12,459 bases of DNA. Origin: JAKLQJ01 sp964534135 (GTDB taxonomy: Bacteria; Elusimicrobiota; Elusimicrobia; Elusimicrobiales; UBA9959). The notes beneath the pieces were generated by a model that saw only the letters and a program-made list of their open reading frames with translations, ran no database searches and was not told where the DNA came from. Where the stretch lies: positions 1 through 12,459 of the forward strand of contig CAZHQC010000068.1 in NCBI GenBank assembly GCA_964534135.1. Direction: 5' to 3'. Both the position numbers and the translations under genes were made by a program. Positions 6,321 through 12,424 of this stretch are shown piece by piece; position 1 is the first letter of the stretch; each line of letters opens with the position of its first letter.

Positions 6321-7511
6321 ATGAAATTTAAAACATTGAAATTTGCGGATGATGAAGTAAAAAACTTAAAAAAAGCCAATAGATTTATCAGCCCAAGAAT
6401 TCTTAATTCAGCGCAAGAACCCGTAGCCATTATAGACAGAAAAAAGGTTATTAATTTAACCTCAAACAATTATCTTGCTCTTGCCAATAATCCCAAAGTT
6501 AAAAAGGCTTCTATCGACGCCATAAAAAAATATGGCGCGGGAACAGCCGCAGTTAGAACAATCATAGGCACAATGAACATACATACGGAACTTGAAAAAA
6601 AGTTCGCTGCTTTCAAACAAGCTGAAGCGGCCATACTTTTCCAATCGGGTTTCACCTCAAATACCGCTCTCTGCCAATCATTAATGACCAGCCCCGAAGA
6701 TTTACTTATCTCAGATGAATTAAATCATGCTTCAATAATAGATGGAGGAAGATTGTCAAAAGCGGCTAAAAGAATATACAAACACCGCGATATGAATTCA
6801 CTTAAAGAAATCCTTGAATCTAAAGAAGCTAGAAAAGCTCGAAGATGTATGATAGTAACTGATGGAGTTTTCAGTATGGATGGAGATATCGCTCCCTTGG
6901 ATAAAATAAGCGCTTTAGCGCGTAAATACGGCGCGATTACAATGGTAGATGACGCTCATGCAAGCGGCGTAATTGGCAAACAGGGAAAAGGCACCGTGGA
7001 CTATTTTAATCTTCACGGAAAAGTTGAAATACAAATAGGCACACTTTCAAAAGCTTTTGCGGCAGTGGGCGGATACGCGGCCACTACTAAAAACTTACGA
7101 GATTATTTGGGCTCCGTTGCAAGACCGTTTTTATTCTCAAGTTCCCAACCACCATCAGTAGCCGCCACATGTTTGGCCGTGCTTGATATCTTAAAACATG
7201 AACCTAAAATTTTAAAGAAACTCTGGAGCAATACAAAGTTCTTTAAAGAAGAATTAAAGAAAGCGGGTTTTGATATTGGAAATAGTGAAACCCCTATTGT
7301 TCCCATTATGGTAGGCGATACTCAAAAGGCCATTAGATTTTCTCAAATGCTTTTTAAGGAAGGAGTTTTTGCTCTTTCAATAGGTTTTCCCACCGTGCCT
7401 AAGGGCAAAGAAAGATTAAGAGCAATCGTGACAGCGGGCCATACAATAAAAAATTTGGAATTTGCCGTAAAGAAATTCATCAAAGTCGGCAAGAAACTAA
7501 ATATTGTTTAA
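6321..7511 (+). CDS. kbl: Glycine C-acetyltransferase (2-amino-3-ketobutyrate CoA ligase)
   Basis: PLP-dependent alpha-oxoamine synthase of 396 residues, as expected for Kbl. It cleaves 2-amino-3-ketobutyrate with CoA to glycine and acetyl-CoA, completing threonine degradation begun by Tdh. Motifs include NLTSNNYLALANNP (45-58), AVRTIIGTMNIHTELE (77-92), SDELNHASIIDG (131-142, His136 stacking on PLP), MVDDAHASGVIG (208-219, Asp210 and His213) and TLSKAFAAVGGY (241-252) with PLP Schiff-base Lys244. The closest alternatives are 8-amino-7-oxononanoate synthase and 5-aminolevulinate synthase, but the neighbouring tdh and the N-terminal pattern favour Kbl. AAAGGA lies six bases before the ATG. The last 34 bases of the gene, including the TAA, are repeated exactly at 7798-7831. 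Confidence 0.92.
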   Translation: MKFKTLKFADDEVKNLKKANRFISPRILNSAQEPVAIIDRKKVINLTSNNYLALANNPKVKKASIDAIKKYGAGTAAVRTIIGTMNIHTELEKKFAAFKQAEAAILFQSGFTSNTALCQSLMTSPEDLLISDELNHASIIDGGRLSKAAKRIYKHRDMNSLKEILESKEARKARRCMIVTDGVFSMDGDIAPLDKISALARKYGAITMVDDAHASGVIGKQGKGTVDYFNLHGKVEIQIGTLSKAFAAVGGYAATTKNLRDYLGSVARPFLFSSSQPPSVAATCLAVLDILKHEPKILKKLWSNTKFFKEELKKAGFDIGNSETPIVPIMVGDTQKAIRFSQMLFKEGVFALSIGFPTVPKGKERLRAIVTAGHTIKNLEFAVKKFIKVGKKLNIV

Positions 7512-7512
7512 A
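7479..7512 (+). repeat. Direct repeat, copy 1 (native kbl 3-prime end)
   Basis: Thirty-four bases covering the last eleven codons of kbl, beginning ATCAAAGTCGGC and ending TTGTTTAAA. They are duplicated without mismatch 319 bp downstream. Bases just before both copies also agree (GAAATT, with one extra C here). Confidence 0.95.
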
Positions 7513-7531
7513 GTTTAGAGTTGAAAAATAG

Positions 7532-7796
7532 ATTGCGGCAAAGTTTTACTGCTCATTCTCCGTAGGTTTTATTAATACTGGCTTTCGGACTTTCGTCAGT
7601 TCCGGAACTCAAACAAAAGACATAGCTTTTGTTCTCAAACATCCTCACTGTCTCTGAGAGATACACTCCAGTCCTTTAGCCAAAAACCCAATATCATTCG
7701 CAGCAAAACCTTTGCCTCAATCTTTCATCGTATTTTTATAAAAGTGTCCCGCCCTACTTAAGATAAAGCTGAATCACCCGACCTAAATAAGGAAAT
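7532..7796 (+). mobile_element. Family-3 MITE-like element P with tail
   Basis: Terminal inverted repeats ATTGCGGCAAAG-TTTTACTGC (7532-7552) and the complement of 7700-7721 differ at only a few positions. Internal hairpins are AACAAAAG / CTTTTGTT (7612-7633) and TCTC-TGA-GAGA (7651-7661), with a conserved CAAACATCCTC box between them. A tail at about 7727-7796 (TATTTTTATAAAAGTGTCCC, then GCTGAATCACCCGACC and TAAATAAGGAAAT) is nearly identical to the tail of element Q. There is no transposase, so any movement would need help in trans. It lies between the two copies of the kbl 3-prime end. Confidence 0.7.
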
Positions 7797-7797
7797 T

Positions 7798-7831
7798 ATC
7801 AAAGTCGGCAAGAAACTAAATATTGTTTAAA
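7798..7831 (+). repeat. Direct repeat, copy 2 (duplicated kbl end)
   Basis: Exact second copy of the 34 bases at 7479-7512, including the in-frame stop, but detached from the gene. It begins immediately after the GGAAATT that closes the tail of element P, as expected if insertion of the element regenerated or duplicated its target. Confidence 0.95.
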
Positions 7832-7836
7832 AAAAA

Positions 7837-7882
7837 TCCAAATTTCTTCCCCCTTTATAAAAGGGGGACTGAGGGGGATTTG
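7837..7882. repeat. REP-like palindrome with CCCCCTTT/AAAGGGGG stem
   Basis: CCCCCTTT (7849-7856) and AAAGGGGG (7860-7867) form a perfect 8-bp stem with a 3-base loop, followed by ACTGAGGGGGATTTG. CAAAT and ATTTG flank the unit as a short outer inverted repeat. This AATCCCCCTCAGTCCCCC-like pattern resembles small palindromic repeats widespread in several bacterial phyla. Confidence 0.65.
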
Positions 7883-7905
7883 AAAAGAAACATTTATGTG
7901 GTTTC

Positions 7906-7936
7906 GCCGTTTGACGCACATAGTGCTTGATACGGC
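7906..7936. repeat. 31-base nested hairpin motif, copy 1
   Basis: GCCGT and ACGGC close the motif, with an inner hairpin GCAC-ATA-GTGC. It matches 12132-12162 at 26 of 31 positions in the same orientation, with a compensatory A-T to G-C change in the inner stem. Confidence 0.6.
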
Positions 7937-8074
7937 AGAACATAGTTTTCTCGGAGAAACCTCGGGAGTAAAAACCAAAACAGCTTTTAATTTACAGAGT
8001 CGATTATCAGCAAAAGTTTTTTATTTAGCGGGGCCTGTCAGTAAGTTTACCATCAAGGCAGAGAATAACTAAAT

Positions 8075-8346
8075 CCTGTAAGTTTACAGACTCGCTCATG
8101 CAGAGGTTTTAAACGCCGTTGCTCACTTCGGTTTATTCGGCGACTGCGGAACTCGTTAAAAAACAATGTTTTTTAACTCAAACATCCTCGCCGTTTCAGT
8201 GAAATCCCCTCACAAACCTTGCTCTCAAGGCTAAACCTCAGAAATCGCTCCCTCGCAAACTCACAGTCTTTTTTTATCGTATTTTTATAAAAGTGTCCCA
8301 ACCCCATTTAAGATAAAACTGAATCACCCGACCTAAATAAGGAAAT
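8075..8346 (+). mobile_element. Family-3 MITE-like element Q with tail
   Basis: Element body 8075-8267 (193 bp) has degenerate ends CTGTAAGTTTAC (8076-8087) and GCAAACTCACAG (8255-8266). Inside are an 11-bp stem GTTAAAAAACA (8155-8165) / TGTTTTTTAAC (8167-8177), the CAAACATCCTC box and a TTTC-AGT-GAAA hairpin (8194-8204). The tail to 8346 repeats that of element P with few changes. Seventy-six bases (8105-8180) are identical, inverted, to 11973-12048. Confidence 0.72.
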
Positions 8347-8387
8347 CTTTATAAAAACAATAAATGCCTTTTTACAATTTCTTTATA

Positions 8388-8981
8388 TTAACTCTTGATT
8401 TTTTCTTTATGAAGCAATTTATCAACTTCTTCAGGAAGAACAGAAAACTTTATAAATTTATCCATCCTTTCAACACAAAATACATACTCTTTATATTTTG
8501 CCCTGTTTTTTTTAAATTGATTATTGGCAACAATAGTATACTTGTCAATTATGAAATACACATCAGAATTTGGGGATATTTTTTTAAAAACAGTCTTTTC
8601 GTCAACATTGAAAGCAGCCTGATATAAGTACAGAAAAAATGTCGCTGACAAAAGTCTGTTCTTATATTTTTCTGCAGCTGTTTTATACGGCAAAAACATA
8701 GCTTGAGGAAAAAAATAACTTGCCATAATAATTTTGTTGCCTTTATTAAATACAATCTCAATATAAAGCCTTCCAAGTGTACTATAAAATTCATAAGTTT
8801 TCATTCTATTGTTTTTATAGATACCCTCAGATATTTTAACATCCTTCACCATCTTATATTTATACTCGTTACTAATTTTATATTCAAAATCATCCACAGA
8901 CATCATTAATGTCGGCAAATTGCTTTTTGAACATGCGCAAAGCAATAAAATAAAAACAACAGCTCCTTTTATAATATTCAC
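8388..8981 (-). CDS. Predicted lipoprotein of unknown function (197 aa)
   Basis: The start is taken as GTG at 8981 because a perfect AGGAGG (8993-8988) lies six bases upstream; the frame is open further upstream to 9092, but that part overlaps the previous gene and lacks a signal. From this start the protein has a short type II signal peptide NIIKGAVVFILLL with lipobox LCAC (Cys17), so it should be lipid-anchored and periplasm-facing. The mature part is basic and rich in Lys, Tyr and Phe (DDFEYKISNEYKYKM, YFFPQAMFLPYKTAAEKYK). I do not recognise a family. It is the last gene of the leftward operon; its ribosome site overlaps the stop codon of the 81-residue gene, suggesting coupled translation. 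Confidence 0.75.
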   Translation of the reverse strand: MNIIKGAVVFILLLCACSKSNLPTLMMSVDDFEYKISNEYKYKMVKDVKISEGIYKNNRMKTYEFYSTLGRLYIEIVFNKGNKIIMASYFFPQAMFLPYKTAAEKYKNRLLSATFFLYLYQAAFNVDEKTVFKKISPNSDVYFIIDKYTIVANNQFKKNRAKYKEYVFCVERMDKFIKFSVLPEEVDKLLHKEKIKS

Positions 8982-8991
8982 AAGCAACCTC

Positions 8992-9237
8992 CTAAAGATT
9001 TTTAACAATATACTCAAGAACTTCCTTATTACTGACAAAATTACCAGTTTTTGCTGATTTAGACCTGACTTTACTAACACGCCATTTACCAACTAAATAT
9101 TCATATCGAGTTCTCATTTGCTGACTAAATGCTTCACTTATTCTTTTCAGAGTTTTTGATTTATCTTTCTTCTCAATAATACCATCTCTAATTAAGGATT
9201 CCATCACTTTCTTTAATTCACCATAGATTTCAGCCAT
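8992..9237 (-). CDS. Small basic protein of unknown function (81 aa)
   Basis: No family recognised. It is a basic, mostly helical protein without signal peptide or membrane segment: an amphipathic first half (IYGELKKVMESLIRDG, KTLKRISEAFSQQM) and a second half GKWRVSKVRSKSAKTGNF, then KEVLEYIVKNL. Size and charge would suit a nucleic-acid-binding or chaperone-like partner, but this is speculation. AGAGGA seven bases before the ATG supports the start. It sits between two lipoprotein genes, 59 bp after the larger, and its TAG overlaps the AGGAGG of the next gene, so it belongs to the same operon. Confidence 0.7.
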   Translation of the reverse strand: MAEIYGELKKVMESLIRDGIIEKKDKSKTLKRISEAFSQQMRTRYEYLVGKWRVSKVRSKSAKTGNFVSNKEVLEYIVKNL

Positions 9238-9296
9238 ACAATTATCCTCTCAGTTTTATTATTTACACACTTCAATTTTAAAAAATATTTTTTATG

Positions 9297-10778
9297 CTAT
9301 TTTTGAACAATCATCTTTAATTTAGGAACCTTCTTACTTACTCCAAAGCTAGTAGTATATGCATAAACCCCCTCTCCTTTAACAATTCCATTAAACCACG
9401 CATTAGGTGCCGGATTATTTTTAAAATCAATATAAAAAACTTTGCCTGATTGCATAAAAAGAGCCGTTGTTTTTGTAATTATTTGAAATGTTTCTCCGAC
9501 AAACTCATAGCATTTATCTTTCACTGTATAGGGATTAGCCTGAAATAAATCCTGCAAAGAATTAGTTTTAGAACAGTTTTTCTTTATTTTCAAAGCGCTT
9601 GATGGATTGTAAAATCTTCTCCATTCATTAGCTTCCTCAACTGTAAATTTTTTGCGTTTCCATTTACGCGCTTCTTCAGGTGAAAAATCCCTAAACCACT
9701 TTACCGCTTCTTTATAATTAAAACCCGCCTTTTTCCATTCAGCCGCTTTATCCGGCGAAAAATCCTTAGACCATCTTAAAGCTTCTTGCCATGTGAATTT
9801 ATATTTTCCCCATTCGGCCTTTTTTTGATTTGAAATAAGGCTACACATTCTCTTTATTCTGTTTAATTTAACCTTCCGTTTAATTAATTTTTTCACATCT
9901 TTTAATTCATAGCCATTCTCTTTACAACTTAAAGATTCCGCCGGCTTAAAATTAATTTTCTTCCAATTTTGGACCTCTTTGAACTGAAACTCATCTCCCC
10001 ATTTTTCCGATTCCTTATTTTTTTCACTGTAAAAATTAATATCCGAAATAACTATCGTTGAAAATTTAGATTTTACTGACTTAGTTTCATATTTCAAAGA
10101 ATCCCAACCATCATCTGGAGTTACAACTTTTAAATATTTATCTTTTCTGGTAACAATAACCTTATTACTATCTAAGAAATCAATAAGATAATTAATTTCA
10201 AAAGGCGATTTCACGGAAATATTTTGTCCTTTATCAAATCCCTCAAAATAGTTATCGTTTATTTCCTGAAACACAAGCACTATATTCATCTCCTCTGCAT
10301 TCGGAATAACCAAATCTCTAAACTCAGCCTTGAACACTCCGTTTGAATCAGTGTAAATTGTATGGCCAGTGTCTGGATGAATAATAATCAGGGAATTTTG
10401 CATCGGAACGCCGGAATCATTAATCAGTTGTCCCTCTAAATTAAGATTCACCCCTCTCTCTTTAAGATAATGCGAAGACAAGTCATAAATAGCGGTATAC
10501 GGCAATACAATAAAATCTATTGGAACCGCCAATAAGTAAAATAAATTAGCGAATTGCTCTGAATAAGTAAATTGCTTCTTATCAGGTTCGCGAGATAATT
10601 TTCTACAAAATGGAAAAGATTTAGTAGGTTTTGATATTTTGGTCTTAATTGTAGTTGGTTCCATAATTTTTATTATATTTTCTTTATGAGGAGGCTCTAC
10701 AATATATTTTTGATTAGTCGCACAAGCACAAAAAGAAACAGCAAAAATCATAAAAAATATTTTTTTTAATAAAATCAT
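9297..10778 (-). CDS. Large lipoprotein with tandem Trp-repeat domain (493 aa)
   Basis: The N-terminus ILLKKIFFMIFAVSFCAC is a type II signal peptide with probable acylated Cys19 (Phe at -3 is less usual). Residues about 75-100 contain a hydrophobic stretch (FANLFYLLAVPIDFIVLPYTA). Residues 112-155 resemble a carboxypeptidase-regulatory-like beta-sandwich (LNLEGQLINDSGVPMQN ... TDSNGVFKAEF). Residues 321-400 are at least five tandem units of 12-13 residues, each running from one Trp to the next (Trp 323, 336, 348, 361, 373, 386) with the pattern W-K-x-x-F-x-x-x-E-A-x-x-W; two degenerate units occur near 260-285. The C-terminal part (about 413-493, CYEFVGETFQIITKTTALF, YIDF, GEGVYAYTT) looks like a small beta-barrel. 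Probably a surface or periplasmic binding protein; function unknown. AGGGGA lies eight bases before the ATG. It is second in the operon. Confidence 0.8.
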   Translation of the reverse strand: MILLKKIFFMIFAVSFCACATNQKYIVEPPHKENIIKIMEPTTIKTKISKPTKSFPFCRKLSREPDKKQFTYSEQFANLFYLLAVPIDFIVLPYTAIYDLSSHYLKERGVNLNLEGQLINDSGVPMQNSLIIIHPDTGHTIYTDSNGVFKAEFRDLVIPNAEEMNIVLVFQEINDNYFEGFDKGQNISVKSPFEINYLIDFLDSNKVIVTRKDKYLKVVTPDDGWDSLKYETKSVKSKFSTIVISDINFYSEKNKESEKWGDEFQFKEVQNWKKINFKPAESLSCKENGYELKDVKKLIKRKVKLNRIKRMCSLISNQKKAEWGKYKFTWQEALRWSKDFSPDKAAEWKKAGFNYKEAVKWFRDFSPEEARKWKRKKFTVEEANEWRRFYNPSSALKIKKNCSKTNSLQDLFQANPYTVKDKCYEFVGETFQIITKTTALFMQSGKVFYIDFKNNPAPNAWFNGIVKGEGVYAYTTSFGVSKKVPKLKMIVQK

Positions 10779-10861
10779 ATTGACATTCCCCTTTATATGC
10801 GCCCGTAAATGCTAAACATTAATTTCTTTAAAAAAACTTCTTTCCGCTTCCAAAAAAATTG

Positions 10862-11296
10862 TTACATCCCAAACGCTCGCTCATACCGAGCACTAATTGA
10901 GTCAAATTTCTTTTCGACGGCACCATTGCCGACATTTACCACAAAAACAGCTTGTTGATTAGAGAAACCAATTTGTAACGAAACTTCAAAGATGTCTCCC
11001 CCCTGATGTTTAACTTGATACCATGTTTTATCAGGAGCGCTTCTCAATTTCCAAATATAAGCCACTCCACCATCCACGACGGGGACAGCTTTATGATCGT
11101 ATTTCCCATCAGCGGCAGATTCCATATCCTTATAATCAGTCCTAAAAAACACTTGAATCACAGGAGAAGCTGAAACTGCCATAATTAATGCTGTCTTATA
11201 TTTTGACGCTGGCGGATCCAACTTTCCACACGCAAAAAGACAAAGCGAACTGCATAGCAATAAAGAAATAAACACCGTCCTGTTTGATATTCTCAT
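10862..11296 (-). CDS. Predicted small lipoprotein (144 aa)
   Basis: The start is taken as ATG 11296, with GAGG eight bases upstream, rather than the open TTG frame from 11320. This gives a clean type II signal peptide RISNRTVFISLLLCSSLCLFAC with acylated Cys23 (lipobox LFAC). The mature part of about 120 residues looks beta-rich (VIQVFFRTDYKDM, GGVAYIWKLRSAPDKTWYQV, IFEVSLQIGFSNQQAVFVVNVGNG). No family recognised. It is the first gene of the leftward operon, with a good promoter and a 14-bp inverted repeat upstream, and lies divergent from the XRE regulator gene. It ends 83 bp before the 493-residue lipoprotein gene. Confidence 0.75.
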   Translation of the reverse strand: MRISNRTVFISLLLCSSLCLFACGKLDPPASKYKTALIMAVSASPVIQVFFRTDYKDMESAADGKYDHKAVPVVDGGVAYIWKLRSAPDKTWYQVKHQGGDIFEVSLQIGFSNQQAVFVVNVGNGAVEKKFDSISARYERAFGM

Positions 11297-11322
11297 TAGA
11301 TAAACCTCTGTAAACTCCAAAA

Positions 11323-11351
11323 ATTATGCAATTTTAACATCTATAAGTCAA
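11323..11351 (-). promoter_or_regulatory. Predicted promoter of the lipoprotein operon
   Basis: On the minus strand TTGACT (11351-11346) and CATAAT (11328-11323) are separated by 17 bp, placing the start about 20 bases before the ATG at 11296. The -35 box lies inside the left arm of the inverted repeat at 11339-11371, so binding there would block the polymerase. Confidence 0.6.
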
Positions 11352-11371
11352 TTTAATATTGACTTATAGAT
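11339..11371. promoter_or_regulatory. 14-bp perfect inverted repeat, probable XRE operator
   Basis: ATCTATAAGTCAAT (11339-11352) and ATTGACTTATAGAT (11358-11371) are perfect inverted copies around TTAAT. Located between the divergent regulator and lipoprotein genes and covering the lipoprotein-operon -35 box, it is the natural candidate for binding by a dimer of the XRE protein. The regulator's own promoter is less clear; TTGACT also occurs on the plus strand at 11359-11364, without a good -10 box. Confidence 0.75.
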
Positions 11372-11427
11372 TATGTTTTTAAAGCGCGGTATCTTTTAAA
11401 ATAAGTTCTTCTACAGTGGAGGTTTTG

Positions 11428-11787
11428 ATGCGTAAAAATATCTATGAGGTAGTTGGAGATAGAATTAGAGAAGAGAGAAAAAGAGCAGGTTTGACTATTG
11501 AGCAATTAGCAGAATCAACAGGAATAAGCACAAGTTTTCTCGCATATATTGAAACAAAAAAGAAAAAAGCCAGTCTTGAAACTATTGAAAAATTGGCAAA
11601 AGCTCTTGAAATTTCCATTGCGGATTTATTTAAAACAATTCCCAATCCCAAAAAAGACTTCGCTTATGACGCATTTCTCGCCTTCGCACAATTAATTAAG
11701 GAACATAACCCGAATGAAATAAAAATGATTATTAATGCGGTAAAAACAACCGTAAACAAATTATCTCACACCAAAAACAAAAAATAA
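11428..11787 (+). CDS. XRE-family transcriptional regulator
   Basis: Small DNA-binding protein of 119 residues. The helix-turn-helix domain covers about residues 8-68: VGDRIREERKRAGLTIEQLA, then STGISTSFLAYIETKKKKAS as turn and recognition helix, then TIEKLAKALEISIADLF. A helical C-terminal part (82-114) probably mediates dimerisation. The start is ATG 11428, because GGAGG at 11418-11422 is five bases upstream; a GTG at 11416 in the same frame is part of that ribosome site. It likely regulates itself and the divergent lipoprotein genes through the inverted repeat at 11339-11371. No peptidase or other effector domain is attached, so it is a simple repressor or activator. Confidence 0.9.
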   Translation: MRKNIYEVVGDRIREERKRAGLTIEQLAESTGISTSFLAYIETKKKKASLETIEKLAKALEISIADLFKTIPNPKKDFAYDAFLAFAQLIKEHNPNEIKMIINAVKTTVNKLSHTKNKK

Positions 11788-11850
11788 TAAAAATTCGATG
11801 TAAATAAATTCATAAAGACTTACCTTGAGGGTGGGAATCAATTCTACAGG

Positions 11851-12078
11851 TGGACACTCTTCGCACCACACAAAAAAAAGAAAAGCCTATAAGTCTGCTA
11901 GGAAGCGATTTCTGAGGTTTAGCCTTGCGGACAAAGTTTATGAGGGAATTTCACCGAAACGACGAGGATGTATGAGTTAAAAAACATTGTTTTTTAACGA
12001 GTTCCGCAGTCGCCGAATAAACCGAAGTGAGCAACGGCGTTTAAAACCTTAGCATGAGCGATTCTGCAGACTTATAGG
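11851..12078 (-). mobile_element. Family-3 MITE-like element Y with tail
   Basis: The body 11886-12078 is 193 bp with perfect 13-bp terminal inverted repeats CCTATAAGTCTGC / GCAGACTTATAGG. The interior matches element Q inverted, with 76 bases (11973-12048) identical, including the GTTAAAAAACA / TGTTTTTTAAC stem. On the minus strand it is followed by GTGTGGTGCGAAG and GTGTCC, a variant of the tail seen in P and Q. No transposase gene. Confidence 0.72.
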
Positions 12079-12131
12079 ATTTAATCACTCTTTCATCATT
12101 TCGATGAATTCTTAATCGGAAATTTCCTTTC

Positions 12132-12162
12132 GCCGTCTGATACGCATAGCGCTTGATACGGC
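12132..12162. repeat. 31-base nested hairpin motif, copy 2
   Basis: Closed by GCCGT and ACGGC with inner hairpin CGC-ATA-GCG; pairs with the copy at 7906-7936. The middle base pair of the inner stem changes from A-T to G-C between copies. Confidence 0.6.
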
Positions 12163-12182
12163 ACTGACACAGCCTTGTGTCG

Positions 12183-12377
12183 GTCGGGTGATTCAGCTTT
12201 ATCTTAATTAGGGCGGGACACTTCGCACCACACAAATAGAGAAAAGAGATTTATAACGAAAGGGTGGCAGTAAGATTTGCCAAGCAGGGATGTTCGGAAT
12301 TCGACTTGGGCTTATGGGAGAATGAGAAACATAGGGGCGCAGTACTAAGCGACCCCGCCCTGATGGCAAACTTACTG
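12183..12377 (-). mobile_element. Shortened family-3 element X with tail
   Basis: Terminal inverted repeats CAGTAAGATTTGCCA (12268-12282) and TGGCAAACTTACTG (12364-12377) bound a 110-bp body that keeps a GGATGTTC box but lacks the long internal stem. On the minus strand it is followed by GTGTGGTGCGAAGTGTCCC and the GCTGAATCACCCGACC tail shared with P and Q. The end GGGCCTGTCAGTAAGTTT also occurs on the plus strand at 8033. Confidence 0.6.
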
Positions 12378-12424
12378 ACAGGCCCTTTTCACTTCATTTC
12401 ATCATTTTGTTAGCGGCGGTGCAA

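Larger units (their letters stand above)
7512..8387. other. Gene-free block of structured repeats, left flank of the cassette
   Basis: No open frame here has a coding appearance. The stretch holds, in order, a 190-bp family-3 element with its tail, the duplicated kbl end, a CCCCCTTT/AAAGGGGG palindrome, a 31-base hairpin motif, a copy of GGGCCTGTCAGTAAGTTT, and a second family-3 element with its tail. Much of it recurs in inverted orientation at 11830-12385. Confidence 0.85.

Noticed and set aside
7532..8346. Integron attC sites
   Set aside because: The elements are imperfect palindromes, but GTTRRRY/RYYYAAC core boxes are not at their ends, and there is no integrase or cassette array with one-gene spacing.
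7512..8387. CRISPR array
   Set aside because: Repeats are few, long, self-complementary and irregularly spaced, with no short identical repeats separated by spacers and no cas genes.
8364..8627. Plus-strand open frame of 87 codons
   Set aside because: It is antisense to the 197-residue lipoprotein gene, and its hydrophobic Phe/Ile-rich translation is what AT-rich antisense sequence gives.
8982..9092. Upstream extension of the last lipoprotein gene
   Set aside because: It would overlap the 81-residue gene and bury the signal peptide. The AGGAGG before GTG 8981 fixes the start.
11416..11427. GTG start for the XRE regulator
   Set aside because: These bases form the GGAGG ribosome-binding site for ATG 11428.
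12041..12235. Minus-strand open frame of 64 codons
   Set aside because: It lies wholly inside repeat elements Y and X and their hairpins, has no ribosome-binding site, and no protein-like features.
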